Shown here: piece by piece, positions 47,600 through 60,141 of the stretch | How positions within the stretch are numbered: position 1 is the first letter of the stretch | Layout of the letters: every line of letters starts with the position of its first letter | Assembly: GCA_018894105.1 (NCBI GenBank) | Contig: CM032117.1 | Coordinates: 42,828,501 to 42,892,500 of the forward strand | Direction of reading: 5' to 3' | DNA length: 64,000 nt | From: Jacaranda mimosifolia | Taxonomy: Eukaryota; Streptophyta; Magnoliopsida; Lamiales; Bignoniaceae | Made by a program: the position numbers and the translations under genes | Notes under the pieces: generated by a model | Told to the model about the DNA's origin: nothing | The model's database searches: none | What the model saw: the letters and a program-made list of their open reading frames with translations, nothing else

Positions 47600-48620
47600 A
47601 AGTACTTGACTGCTTGTCCTTTAAGCCTGCAGGTCTCGTTCGCATCATCAGGGATTGTCCCTTGGCTCAGGTAGAGCTTGATTGGGTCTTGCCAAGAGGG
47701 AGCTGTCTCATTAATGCTTTCGACGAGGTTGTGGTTGACGGTATGGATACATGGTTTGTTGGCCACCAAGAACATTATAGTTTTTTCTCTGGTTCCTCTC
47801 GTCGAGCTGGCTATTTTTGAAAGTGTGTCCACCCACTCATTTTTCGCTCGGGGTACCTGGCTCAGGGTGAAGCTCCTGAATGATCGTTGTAATCGTTTCA
47901 CCTTAGTCAAATAGTAGCTCATTTTGGCTTCCTTGGCCTAGAAGCTTCCTTCGACTTGCTCTGCCACCAGCTGGGAATCAGTGAACGCCACTAGCTGCTC
48001 GACGCCCCGAACTACTGCCATGTTCATTCCGACGATGAGAGCTTCGTATTCTACTTCGTTGTTGGTGACTGGGAAGTCGGGCTTTATTGCAAAAGCATAT
48101 TCCTCGATGAGTGGGGAACGGAGAGAAACACCAATTCCACCTCCCGATGAGGTTGTCGAACCGTCGACGTGCAATGTCCACATGGAGGAGTTCACAACTG
48201 TTTGTTCTAGGAGGTCGAGCCTTTCGGCGATAAAATCGGCCAGGACTTGTGCTTTCGCGATTGGAATATGATGTTGAACTCCCCAAACTCGATGGCCCAT
48301 TTGGTGAGTCTGCCCGACGTGTCTGGTTTTAATAGCACCGACATTAATAGTTGGTTCGTCAGCACCACGATCGCATGAAATTGGAAGTAGGGTCGTAGTT
48401 TTTGTGCTGCTGTAATGAAGGTGAGGGCAAACTTCTCGATCTCCAGGTAATTATGCTCTAGCCCGTGCAGGGCCTTACTGTAGTAATACACTGGTCGGTG
48501 AGCTCCGTCTCTCATCGATGCTATCACTAAGCTGATCGAGGCAGTGGATACGGCTAAGTACAATTGCAAAACTTCTCCCAACTCTGGCTTAGCGAGCATA
48601 GGTGGTGAGGATAGGTATTG
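47600..48620 (-). pseudogene. RNase H region remnant (Tat element, minus strand)
   Basis: The connection part (48207-48599) has AKPELGEVLQLYLAVSTAS, YYYSKALHGLEHNYLEIEKF and LTKWAIEFGEFNI. The RNase H domain (47938-48300) has WTLHVDGSTTSSGGGIGVSL, VEYEALIVGMNMA and FTDSQLVAEQVEG, so the Asp, Glu and Asp of the active site are present. The linker at 47596-47922 shows FTLSQVPRAKNEWVDTLSKI and ends where the element is cut. Better preserved than the + copy, but still frameshifted. Confidence 0.85.
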
Positions 48621-48759
48621 CTTAAGCTCGATGAGAGCCTGGTCACACTGTTCAGTCCACTAAAACCCTGATTTTTTAGCATTCCTAAGTATTTTGAAGA
48701 AAGAAAGACTCTTGTCGGCCAGGCGTGCAATGAATCTGTCGAGGGCTATTATCCGGCCG

Positions 48760-49480
48760 ACTAGACATTGTACGTCTCAAATAGTATGGGGCAGGGCGAT
48801 GTCCAGAACTGCCTAAATCTTAAGCGGGTTCGCTTCAATCCCCCTTTGGCTGACCATGTAGCCAAGGAACTTTCCTCCTCGAACTCCAAAGGTGCACTTA
48901 TTAGGATTGAGTTTCATACCGGAAGCCCTCGATATAGAAAAAGTATAGTTGAGGTCGATGAGGTGGTCCTCGGCTTTCTCTATTTTTATAGTCATGTCAT
49001 CGACATAGACCTGCATCGATTTTCCAATCTCATTCTTGAACGTAAAGTTGACCAATCTTTGGTACGTTGCCCCTACATTCTTGAGCCCAAAAGGCATGAC
49101 CAAGAAACAGTATACTCTATTAGGGACGATGAAAGAGGTCTTGTCTCTTTCCTCTGGTGCCATGAATATTTGATAGTAGCCTTGGAAGGCATCCATCATG
49201 CTCAATAATTCACAACCAGCAGTAGAATCTACGAGTACATCTATATGAAACAGGGGGTAAGGCTCTTTAGGGCAAGCTTTATTCAAGTCGGTGAAATTGT
49301 TACACATGCGACATTGTCCTTCCTTTTTAGGAACGAGTACAATATTACAAAACCAAGAGGGGTACTGAATTTCTACAATATATCATGCCTCTAGTAGCTT
49401 GTTGACCACATCTTCGATGATTTGGGACATCTCAGCATTGTAGGTTCTGGTCTTGTCTTACTAGTTTGTAGGCAGGGTCG
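48760..49480 (-). pseudogene. Reverse transcriptase remnant with intact YVDD box
   Basis: The open part 48813-49307 on - reads CNNFTDLNKACPKEPYPLFH, MMDAFQGYYQIFMAPEERDK, MPFGLKN and YVDDM (catalytic box at 48996-49007), then NPNKCTFGVRGGKFLGYMV. The upstream part (to about 49480) is broken by frame changes. The catalytic residues remain, unlike the YVDG of the + strand copy. Confidence 0.88.
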
Positions 49481-49860
49481 ATGTTAAGCCGATGGACGAT
49501 AACACTTGGATCGATGCCCTGGAGGTTGGAAGCTTTCCAGGCGAACACATCGATGTTTCTTCGAAGGAAGTCAACCATGAGGTATTCAAGACGATCGCCC
49601 ATATCACTCCCGACCTGAGTGGTCTTGACGGGGTTTTAGGTTCCATCTCTATTATTTTGAACTCCCCAACGGGATCGACCTTAGTGTCTTCCAACTTTCT
49701 CTTCTTAGATAAAGGTCCTTCCTTGGGTTTTGCTACTGGGGCGTCCCCCGAGGGCTTCAACTGAGGTCACTTCTTCTGTTCGTTAGACTCGAAAAAATGG
49801 TATAGCAGCGCCATGCGTACTTGAGATTGCACAAAAGTTCTCCTACTCCTAGTAGGGTTG
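49481..49860 (-). pseudogene. Protease-RT linker remnant
   Basis: A - strand frame (49461-49760) includes AKPKEGPLSKKRKLEDTK and VDPVGEFKIIEMEP, which aligns with the broken linker at about 2180-2270 of the + element (KPEEGSLSKKRKLEDT-like). Linker of unknown role between protease and RT. Confidence 0.7.
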
Positions 49861-50300
49861 AAAACTTGATCTTCATATGCTAAGTAGAGACAATGGCCCT
49901 AAAGTCGTTCAGGGCGGATCGACCAATGATGACATTGTAGGCGAATGGAGCGTCAACTACCAGGTAGTTGATCATCAAGTTCTACTTCGGGGACCCTGTC
50001 CAAATGATGTGGATAGGTTAATAGATCCCTCCAAGATGATCTCGGACCCCCCAAATCCAACCAGCAGCATTCAAACTAGCTCAAACTTTAGTTGTCCCAA
50101 ATTCATCATGTTCAAGGTGGACAAAAACATGATGTTTGCAAAGCTGCCATTGTTGACCAAAATCTTTCTTACTTCGAAATTTGCTATTTCAAGCGTTTCC
50201 ACCATGGGGCAATCTATTTTTCTGTCAACTCCCCTGTTCTCTAGGTGGTTGAGGTCGGACTCGGTAAAGGAGATTAGCTCTGCACTTGTTGGGAGCTGAA
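49861..50300 (-). pseudogene. Aspartic protease remnant with Asp-to-Asn change
   Basis: Read on -, the active-site region is KILVNNGSFANI (near 50140-50175), where the + copy has VDNG. The catalytic Asp codon GAC has become AAC, so the enzyme would be inactive. The flap region GFGGSEIILEGSINL and the C-terminal region are recognisable. Confidence 0.78.
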
Positions 50301-50379
50301 AAACAGTTTCGACTTGGATGATTTGGTCGACTCTAATTTCCTCTGGGTTTGCTTTCTGGCGGACCTTGAGTCCCCCCTA

Positions 50380-51900
50380 GTGGGACCTCCCACAATCATG
50401 TCAATGACTCCTCGATTGGTGGGTGGGGCTCTTGGGCTTGTCTCTTTTCTTTATCTTCTCTTCTCAGGCTAGCCGACCTTCTCTAAGGGAAGTCCGATCG
50501 ATTTTGCGCTCTTCGCGCCTAGCATGCTCTTCAACATATTTTTTCAAATGACCCTGCCTTATTAGTCTTTCGATCTCATCAAGCAAGTTGAAACAATCTT
50601 CTGTATCATGTCCTTTTTGCTTATGGAAGTGGTAATATTTCTTCAACTTTTTCATGGCTTCTGTCTCAATAAATTTTATGGGCCTTTTAAGGAGATTATC
50701 ATGCTGGATAGCAAACAACACTTCTTTCCTTGGGAGGTTAAGTGGAGTATAGTCATGAAAGCGTTTGATGGGGGATCAACGTCCCTCCCTGATCTGGCGG
50801 TCGTTTTTCTCTTTGCTCCTCTTCTTCTCGACCTCATGATTGCCATATTTGAGTTTATTCATCTCCTCTTAGGTAATGTACCTCTCCGCGAGGTCGAGAA
50901 GCTCCTCCATCGACCTTGGCTGCTCGCTTACCAATGCATTGGCACACTCTTTGTGTTTGAGGCCTAGAAACAACACGTCGATCAGGAACTCGATCCTTGG
51001 ACTGTCGATTTTCAACACCTCCATGTTAAATCTGGTAAAAAAGTCTCTGAATGATTCCCCTTCATTCTGTTTTACCATGTGCAAATGGGTATGTGGGAGT
51101 TTTGTCTTCCTCCTGCTTGCAAATTGGTGCAAAAACTTGTCACACAATTGGTTATACAAGTATATCGACACTGGTTCCAACTTAACAAACCAATCGAGTG
51201 CTATCCCCTAAAAGGTAGTTATCAACGTCTTGGCTTGGATGTATTCACTGTGTCCATGCAGCTGCATCATGTGCTTGTTTGGGTTTGACGAGCCATCATA
51301 TCGAGGCAAGCCAGTTGGGATTTTGGCATCGACAGCGATGCACTTGTCGATAATATCCTGGATGAATGGTGAATCTCTCTCCCTTCGGAACCTCGATGGT
51401 CCCTATTGATGGTAGTTTTTCTCTATATTTCTCCTCGAAATATCCTCCAATTGCCAGTTCAACTGTTGGACTTAGTAGGATACTTCCTCCTATTCTTCCC
51501 TGTTAGATTGGGATGCATTTCTGATCGAGTGGGATCTCGAGCATTCGACCCTATCGTGATGTGGGGCTCGAATGGGTTGAACACCGTAATCAATGAAATC
51601 TGCTACCTCCTTGTGTGGGACGGGTCATGCCACTTCTCGTGGAAAATGGCCTGGGCTTACTTCACACCGTGATGGAGGCCTCCAGGACCCTGGTCTATCC
51701 TGGCTTTCTCTTGGCGGTCTCTCCTCTAGGGCAGCGGGTTGTGGTGTTGTTGGCGGTCTCTCCTTTGGGGCAGCGAGTTGCGGTGTTGTTGGCGGTCTCT
51801 CCTCTGATTGTATGGTGTGTCGATTCAGAGCAGCAGATAGTTGAGCTGAAATCTGTGCTGATATCTGCTCGCTAATGAGCTGCATCAATTGAGGCATGGT
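50380..51900 (-). pseudogene. gag: Gag remnant (Tat element, minus strand)
   Basis: Starts MPQLMQLISEQISAQISAQL at 51897. The N-terminus carries three repeats of an EERPPTTPQ(L/P)AA-type unit that the + copy has once. The capsid part 50869-51180 reads LHQFASRRKTKLPHTHLHMV and SFRDFFTRFNMEVLKI, then RSMEELLDLAERYIT. The C-terminal part 50464-50721 has KYYHFHKQKGHDTEDCFNLL and RLIRQGHLKKYVEEHARREE. Stops and frame shifts separate the parts. Confidence 0.85.
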
Positions 51901-52050
51901 CAGAGTGACAACCTGCTCTGGCTGGGCGCTCGACCCTGGGGCGCCAACTTCTTGTTGATGTCTAGGAGGGGGAGAGTTGGACCTCCTGTTTTCTTCTCTT
52001 CCTAAGGGGGCTCACCTGGTGTTCACCATTTTCGATTGCGGACTGCAAGT

Positions 52051-52068
52051 TTCCCACAGACGGTGCCA
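52051..52068 (-). other. Primer binding site of the minus-strand Tat element
   Basis: On - TGGCACCGTCTGTGGGAA starts two bases after the LTR end (TTATCA then TT). The position defines it as the PBS; I did not assign the tRNA. Confidence 0.65.
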
Positions 52069-52070
52069 AA

Positions 52071-52867
52071 TGATAAGGGTGTGATCCGTTTTGGGCTGGA
52101 TCACAAAGTGATTTTGGAAGTGTTAGACCTCCCTGGTAGATATAAGGATGTAATTGGGCTGAGTCCTACAATCACGAGCAAACGTCAGGCTAGCCGAGGT
52201 GCCCTCGGCTTAGGCACTCCAACGCTCAAGTTAGTAAGATGTTGACTAGATAATAAGCAGCAGAGTGAGGGCTTTTTGTATATATAGTGCCATACCTTTG
52301 AGAGGCTGGAGTGGGGGTATTTATAGCCTTCTCCCAATGGGGATTTGTTTGAGATGCCCTTGACATGTAGGAAGGATCTTTGTCCTTGCATGAGGGGCAT
52401 TAGATCATCTCCCACTTCTGTACTATTCTAGGTGGCTGCCTTTCAAGGTTTTAGGGACAGAATAGGACACTATTGACGCACATCCTCCCTGGTGTGGCAG
52501 TATGGGTGGTACTAGGGCGGCATGCGCCATTAATGCGGAGGCATACTGCCTGTCAGGGCATTTAATGCGGCAGAGTTGGTACTATGCCGATTCGACCTCC
52601 CTGGTCGGTAAAAGGGTCGACCTAACAATAGGTAGGCACGCAGCGTATGAGGTGGACGAGCGACGCGGTCGAGGGATCGACCAGCATACAAGCAGTCTTG
52701 TAGGTGACCTTGTCAAATGTCCGCCTACCTAGGTACGACGTCGATCTGTAAGGTCGATTTGGGTCGCCTAACGTCGGTGGCACCGTTGGGCCTTGGGTAT
52801 GAGGTGGGTCTGGCGCTACATTCTTGGGTCTGCTGTCTTTGGGTCGAGCCCAACATCCCATATTACA
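52071..52867 (-). repeat. 5' LTR (797 bp) of the minus-strand Tat element
   Basis: On - it opens TGTAATATGGG and ends CACACCCTTATCA. It aligns with the 3' LTR at 9198-9906 and shares its TATA box (GGCTATAAATACCC, about 52315-52328) and CTTGAGCGTTGGAGTGCC. It is longer by an insertion-like stretch around 52690-52740 and by the block CCGAGGGCACCTCGG. Confidence 0.85.
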
Positions 52868-54693
52868 AAGAATTTTCAATAACTTGAGAATCATTTTAAA
52901 TCATGTGTTACTTTAAATATGACGTAACTATATTTAATCAAGTATTACTTGAAATATTTTAAATCAAAAGTAACAAAATTGTTAACACTAATAAGAATGA
53001 AGAATTAAATATACGTACAAATTAAAATCATGGTCTAATTTGTAATGAAAAACACCAAAATATAACCATTAATTTAATTCGCAATGCCCAAAAACATTGA
53101 TTAAGCATTTATACTAAAAGTAACGGAAACATGCAATTCACTAATAACATTTGTCTTTCTTTTTTCTTCACCTTTATAAGATCATTTGCTTGGCGAGTTA
53201 AATTCTAAATGATTATGTATTTACTTTATAATTTTAATATGATTTTCTATATTAATAAATTTTTATGTTTATGAGCCAAGTCAATTTACAAAAGAAATTC
53301 AAAGTCTTGATTTTGTGGTAAGTTAAAATTTTATATTCTTATACTACCTACATTCATTTTTGGCTTTTGATTTATTTGTTTTCACTTTTTTCAAATTATG
53401 ACTTTCCTTTAATCCATGATTTGTTTGTTTTTATTATTTTGTTAACTTGATGTTTCAAGAATTTTTCATTACTTTACATAATTATGAAATTTGAAAAGTA
53501 GCTTTTCTTGTAATTTAATAATAATTATGAAATTATTATTCAGAAGGCCCATAAAAGATACTTTTTTCTTATATTCATTTGATTGATTTTATTCACTTAA
53601 ACAATGGTTTATAAGCTCAAATTTTTTGTAGGATGCAGAATTAGTATTAAAATATAAATTTAACTAGGATGCATTTGAGAAAAATTAGCTATTTTTATTT
53701 TAGTTTTGATAATTGAACAAAAGGCAGAATATAAAATTTGGTGTGTGCTGATTTATGGTTGGCTTAATTTATCATCTGTCAATAACTTAGACTATTTAAT
53801 TTATTACCGTTTATTTGGTACATTGAATTTTTCTAACCCTAGCGAGAGTTTTTTTATTATTGTTATTAAATATACATAGGCCTGTTAGGAGTTAATTAAA
53901 TTTGAACCCTTAATCATACATATTATGTATGAGACTAATGCCAATTGATCAAATACTACTCAACAAGAGTTCCAAATTTGTTATTCGATAGTTAAGAAAG
54001 TAAAAGTAAAAAAGTCAATTTTGTAAAGAACTAAGAAGTTAGTCAAATTGCTCTAATGAAAAATTAGTTTATTTGCATCATTTTTGAAGTCAACTTGAAT
54101 ATACATTTTTCTTTAAATATCCATCCATTTAGACTATAAATTTTGATAGCCCGAAATTCTCTATTGCATAATGTTTGATAGCCCAAATTAAAAACGAATA
54201 TAAAATAATGTGTTGACTATAAAATGTAATCTTTTAATTTTAATGTAAAAAGATTGTATTAACCTAAAAAATTAGCCCGAAACATAAAATATTTTATTTT
54301 TTAATACTTAAATAAACTTTTTATTATTGAATTTTTTAATTTCTTCAAATCAAGTTAATGTTAAAGTGATTTTCTTTATTTTATCTTTTACAATATTTAT
54401 AAATAGTTTATTTAAATTATAAAGTTTTTACACTTGCTAATTATTTTTTGTGTAAAAATGAATTAATGTATGGGATTTGATCTTATGATATATGAATCAT
54501 ATTGATGTGAAATATTGTTGTCTCTTTTATATGAATAATTATATTATATTCAATCAAATTTTTTAGTTTTTTTTAAGAGTCATATTTATAATATTTATAA
54601 AAAAATCAATATCTAGACTATAACTAAAATATAATAAAATAAAGTTTTAAATTTAAACTTATCATCCGGTGCAACACATGGGTTAGTAACTGG
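52868..54693 (+). repeat. Helitron-like unit 1 (5' end lost)
   Basis: The body from about 53150 aligns with parts of units 2 and 3 (for example CACCTTTATAAGATCATTTG and a TTAATTTCTTCAAATCAAGT block). The right end has a hairpin-like CCGGTGCAACACATGGG then TTAGTAACTGG (CTGG at 54690-54693). A 3' hairpin followed by CTRR is the Helitron end signature. Its left part is missing next to the Tat LTR. No ORF. Confidence 0.5.
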
Positions 54694-56690
54694 TATATAT
54701 AAAGTAAATTGATGTTCAATCATATTTTAAGTATATTTCTTAAATGGCAATGATGTAGTTAAGTTGGTTTTGTTCAATTTTTCCCTGTAATATATTCCAT
54801 ATATAGTATATGTAACTCCCTATTGCATATTTTCATATTTCTCTTTTCTTCATGTCAACATATTTTCATATTAATATATATGTAACTTTCTACACTAATC
54901 TTTGCAACTTCCTATATCCATATATAATTTTTGTAACTCCTCATTATATTATTAGTTTGATTCCTTTTACCTATGTCAACAAATATACCTACATATATAA
55001 CATTCTATATACATATATTAATGTAAAAAGATTATATTTATTCATCTTTTGTAACTTCATATTTAATTTTAACAAATATTCAGTATATATACATATATTA
55101 ATATATAATTTTTATATTAATTTTTGTAACTCCTTATTTTAATATATTTTTGTACTCCTAAGTATATTATCTAATAGTTTCTTTTAATATTTATTATTTA
55201 TATTCTCAAATTTGATTTTTTGAATAGTAATGGAGAATACATACATACACACACATATATATGTATGAGTGTATAACAAGACATATATATAACTATTTGT
55301 CAACACATGCAATTTAATTGGCGTGTGTTGCATAAGCCAAAATCCTAATAATAGTTTATATTAAAATTGTTTAAACATAGAATTTACTATTTAGAAATAG
55401 AACAATATTTGTCTATGTTTTCTCCACGTCTATAAAATCATTCTCTTTGAGAGTTAAGCTTTTTTTTCTTGAAAATGGATGTACTTTATAATGTTTACAT
55501 TGTTTTTCTATTATTTTTCATTTTTATATTTAAGAATTAGGATAATTTAGAAAAAAAAAATTAAATCCTGATTTAAGTATTTTTCTTATATGGTAGTGAT
55601 GTGGATAAGTTAATTTTATCTATTTTTAGTAAATACTCAATATATATATATATATATATATTAACATGTATGCAACATTTTATAATAATTTTTATAACTT
55701 TCTTTATCAATATATAATTTTTGTAACTCCTTATTATATTTTCTAATACTTATATTTTTTAATATAACTATGGATGAACACAAACACGTGTGTATATATA
55801 TTGGTATTCATATATATATATATATATAGGTATATTTTGTCAATTAATTTAATTAATATGTCTTGCTTCATATATATTGTCCATATATAAACATTTCATA
55901 TATGAAGTATTATAGTAATATAGAACTTATTGTAATTTAATTTTAAGTATTATATTATGTCATTCTGTAAGTTATTTCTTATTTCATAATTCAACATGTT
56001 AATTAAGTTAAAATCATAGTTGAGAAAATTCCTAAATCTAAGCCAAAAATCTCTAAAAATATATGTACTAAAATAATCTAAATGTACAATTCATTATTTA
56101 AAAATATAAAAATATTTATTTTCTTTTTATCCATCTCTATACGATCAATCTTTTGGTATGTTAAAATTCATTTTTTTTCTTGAAGATGCATATATATATA
56201 TATATATATATAATGCTCATATATTTTTCAAATATTTTAATTTTTATGCTAATGAACCAAGATTATTTATAAGAAAAGAAATTTGAAGTCCCAATTAGAT
56301 TGTAAGTTAAAGTATTTTATCTTCTACTACCTAAGTTTATTTTTCAATGTTGAATTCTTTAATTTCTTGAAATCAAGTCAATGTTAAAGTGATTTTTTTA
56401 TTTTATCTCTTACTATATTTTATGAATAGTTTATTAGACTTATAAAGTGATACAATATTTAGTCATTAATTTCTATATAGAAATGGAATAATGCATGTAA
56501 TTTGATGTGATAATACATAATCCGTATTCACAAAAAATATTCTTATGTCTCATTCCCATCATTAGTTATAGTATATTCAATAAAATTCTTATTAATTTTT
56601 TAAGTGTTATATCTGTAATATTTCTAAAAAAAAAAAAATTAATATCTAAACTAGAGAAAAAATTAAATAAAATAAAATTCTAAATTTAGT
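54694..56690 (+). repeat. Helitron-like unit 2 (about 2.0 kb)
   Basis: Starts TATATATAAAGTAAATTGAT and contains two related sub-blocks about 870 bp apart (near 54745 and 55596), each followed by a TTTTTGTAACTCC-rich section. The 3' hairpin seen in units 1 and 3 is missing; the unit passes directly into unit 3 at about 56690. Non-coding; the + ORF at 54852-55142 is low-complexity. Confidence 0.5.
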
Positions 56691-58406
56691 ATGTATAAAG
56701 TAAAATGATATTCAACCCTATTTTAAGTATATATATTATGTGACAATAATATAGATAAGTTAATCTTGTTCATTTTTTCCATGTAATATATTATATATAT
56801 ATATAATATGTAATTCCCTATAACAATTTTCATATTTCTCTTTTCTTCTCATATGTCAACATATTTCTATATATAATATATATGTAACTTTCTATATTAA
56901 TTTTTGTAACTCCCTATATTAATATATAATTTTTGTAACTCCTTGTTATATTGTTAATTTTATTCATTTGACCTATCTCAATATCTATACGTATATCTAC
57001 ACACATATATATAATATTTTATTACCATTTATGTTAATATTAATATAAAAAAGATTATATTAGTTCATCTTTTGTAATTATCCATATCTAATTTTGATAA
57101 ATATTCACTATATATATATATTAATATATATAATTTTATATTAATGTTTGTAACTCCTTGTTTTAATATATAATTTTGTACACCTTACTGTGTTGTCTAA
57201 TAGTTTCTTTTAATATTTTTTATTTATATTCTCAAATTTAATTTTTTGAATGATTACGGACAAACACAAACACATACACACATATATAGTGTATAATTAC
57301 CAGACATATACATAAATATATATGTTAATGCAATTTAATTGACATGTCTTGCATAGCTAGAAGTTCCTACAATAATTTATATTGAAAATAATCTAAACAT
57401 ATAATTTACTATTAAAAAAAGGAACAATATTTGCCTTTTTCTTCTTCACCTCTATAAAACCATTCTCTTAGTGCGTGAAAATCTATTTTTTCTTGAAAAT
57501 GCATGTATTTGATAATGTTTATATTGTTTTTCCAGTATTTTTAATTTTTCTATTTACGAACAAGATAATTTAGAGAAAAATTGAGTCCTTATTTAAATAT
57601 TTTTTATATGATAGTGACATGATAAGTAAATTTTATCCATTTTTTCCATGTCAGCATATTTTTATATTTGATATCATATCAATATTTATTTTAATATTAA
57701 TACAAAAACTATATAATTCATTTTTAAAACTATATGTTTAATTTAGTAAATACTCAATATATACATATATATATTAACATATGTATAACTCACTTTTTAT
57801 AATAATTTTGTAGATCTCTTTATTAATATATAATTTTTTTAAATCTTTATTATATTATCTAATTTTTATATTTTTTTTAATTTAATTATGGATGAGCACA
57901 TACTTATGTATATATGTATACATAGATTGACGTGCATATATGTATATATACATATATATAGGTATGTTTGTCAATGTAATTGAATTAAGATGTATTGATC
58001 CATATATATTGTGTAATATAAACTTTTCATAAATGGAGTATTATAGTAATATAGAATATATAAATTTAATTTTAAATATTATATTCTATAGATTATCTCT
58101 TATTCTATAATTTAATATGTCAAATTATAGTTGAGAAAATTCTTAAATCTAAGTTAAAATTCTCTAAAAATATATGTACTCAAATAATCTAAACATACAA
58201 TTCACTATTTAAAAATAAAAAACATTATTGTGTCTCATTTATTTTATCAATTATATTACATTCAATAATTTCTATTATTAATTTTTTAAATGTTATATTT
58301 ATAATATTTATACAATATATTAATATCTAAACTATAGCTAAACTTAAATAAAATAAAATTTTAAATTAAAAGATATTACCCTGTGCAAAGCACGGGTAAT
58401 AACTGG
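56691..58406 (+). repeat. Helitron-like unit 3 with 3' hairpin and CTGG end
   Basis: Starts TATGTATAAAGTAAAATGAT, is collinear with unit 2 (sub-blocks near 56738 and 57610), and ends with the hairpin CCCTGTGCAAAGCACGGG (58379-58396) then TAATAACTGG (CTGG 58403-58406). No RepHel coding sequence, so non-autonomous if a Helitron. Confidence 0.52.
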
Positions 58407-60141
58407 TTAGTCATAGTATATGTGATGCTACTAGGATAATATAAAAATATATTACTTTATTATTATGTTTAAAATTAGGAAATCAATACAAAAGAATATT
58501 AATTTTACAATACAAAAATAGACAAGTTCAAATCCTTTTAGAACTAAAATTGTAGCTAAATATAGTCTTCAACCTAATTAAAATCCAAATAATTTCCACA
58601 TTAAGATGTTCTTCACCCTAGCAATTGGTCAAGAGTCAACTATGACTATCATGCCCCCAAATCAAACCATGCAGTCTAGTTTCGAGGCGTGAAACTCAAT
58701 CCTGAATAATAGAAGTCATCTAACCCAAAATTATATTCTTAAACAAAAGAACTCCAAGTATTCAAAATAAATTAAGCAATTCTTGCAACATGAAAACTCA
58801 AATAATAATACTCTAATCTCAACTAAAATCCATAAAGAAACTAACAAGCTAACATTATCAAATACTAAGACTACTGCAAAAGTCCCAAAATACTTTAGTT
58901 TTGATTCTCATCGAAAGCGAGATCCACTTCCTCACTAGGGCTAGGGTTTAGGTCTACCAGAAGGAATGTAAAAAACGTAGAGTGTGAGTAAAGAGCTCAA
59001 GAATGCCAAGTATGTGCAATGTGAGTTCAAGAATACATCATGATCAAAAGATGCTTAGTGGTAAACATTTGAGAAAAAACATTGATAAATAGTCATGCAT
59101 TATACAGTAGTAAAGTAGAAATATAATAGTAAACATTTTTTTTTAATAGCCAACAATTAAACGTGATGATTGCACTAGTATTTGTTGTAGCCAATCAACC
59201 TTATGACTCCCACCGTAATAATCCCTTATCACTTTGGGCAAGATGCAACCTTACCAAACAGTGCTCAAGACTAGGTCCTCGGGAAATCCTATGACCCACC
59301 TCAGCCACAAAGGATTTCTGTTATGCACTGGGGGGATTAGGCCATAGGGGCTTGGAGTTCAACCAACAAGCCTACTGTCGCCCGGTGAAGTCCCTCACAC
59401 ATCCAGACCAAGTTAGATCCAACATACAATATCAATAACAATAAAATCAGTCATTAGTGTGAATCATCGTATTTAACTACTAGTCTAAAATATTATTAAA
59501 CAATATGAATGCTAAAAAGAACATATTTTTCTTGCATCACGAAACCAAATAAGAGGAACTTAAGTGCACAGTGGAATATTATAGTGCAGTGTATAATGAA
59601 AAAGTTGTCAGTGGATTACATTACAACATATAGCCTTCTGGGTTTTGAAAAATAGTACCATGTATATAATACATAAAAGTTTAGGCACTTACTATGCTCT
59701 GCATTCATCTAATCAATGATCTCCCAGGGCTAGCTTGAATAACCTGCTAAGTAATGATAATAATTAAACCAATTTCTTCCAATGAGCACTTCAACCAAGG
59801 GCTTAAACTTTCACACTCATTCTAGAATACCCATACAATATTTTTATGATGAATACCTAGAACAACCTAAATACATGAGTAACTCTTCCTAAACTTAATG
59901 TAACAACCCTTAATGGGAACCATACTTGTTACCTTATCAGAAATACTCATTACACAATCATAAACTTGCAAGCATCAATAAAGATTTAAAGGCTCAATAT
60001 GGTACTCAACTTTTCAATTAGCAATTGGCTTTCAAAGATTTGAAGAAATAAATGATCCTCATATATGAGTAATTTTTCACATTAGCATAAAAACTTGACA
60101 CAAGTTATAATACTCATATAACATTAAAGATGAGAGAAAAA
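58407..60141. other. Unidentified 1.7-kb segment
   Basis: Base composition is more balanced than on the left (for example TAGGTCCTCGGGAAATCCTA near 59274 and CTACTGTCGCCCGGTGAAG near 59372). No ORF of note and no clear terminal repeats. The composition resembles LTR sequence of another retroelement, perhaps in - orientation, but I could not find a partner copy in the window. Confidence 0.35.

Larger units (their letters stand above)
47598..52867 (-). mobile_element. Truncated Tat-lineage gypsy element, 5' part only
   Basis: Reading on -, it has a 5' LTR (52867-52071), PBS, gag, protease, RT and RNase H, then stops at about 47598 inside the linker before integrase. It belongs to the same family as the element at 1-9906, in opposite orientation: LTR, gag start and pol align throughout. 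Integrase, 3' UTR, antisense ORF and 3' LTR are missing, so no target duplication can be checked. Many + strand ORFs here are shadows. Confidence 0.87.

Noticed and set aside
49492..51875. Plus-strand ORFs up to 146 residues between 47.6 and 51.9 kb
   Set aside because: They are shadows of the minus-strand Tat gag-pol.
59900..59925. TGTAACAACCC as a possible LTR start
   Set aside because: No PPT before it and no partner copy in the window.
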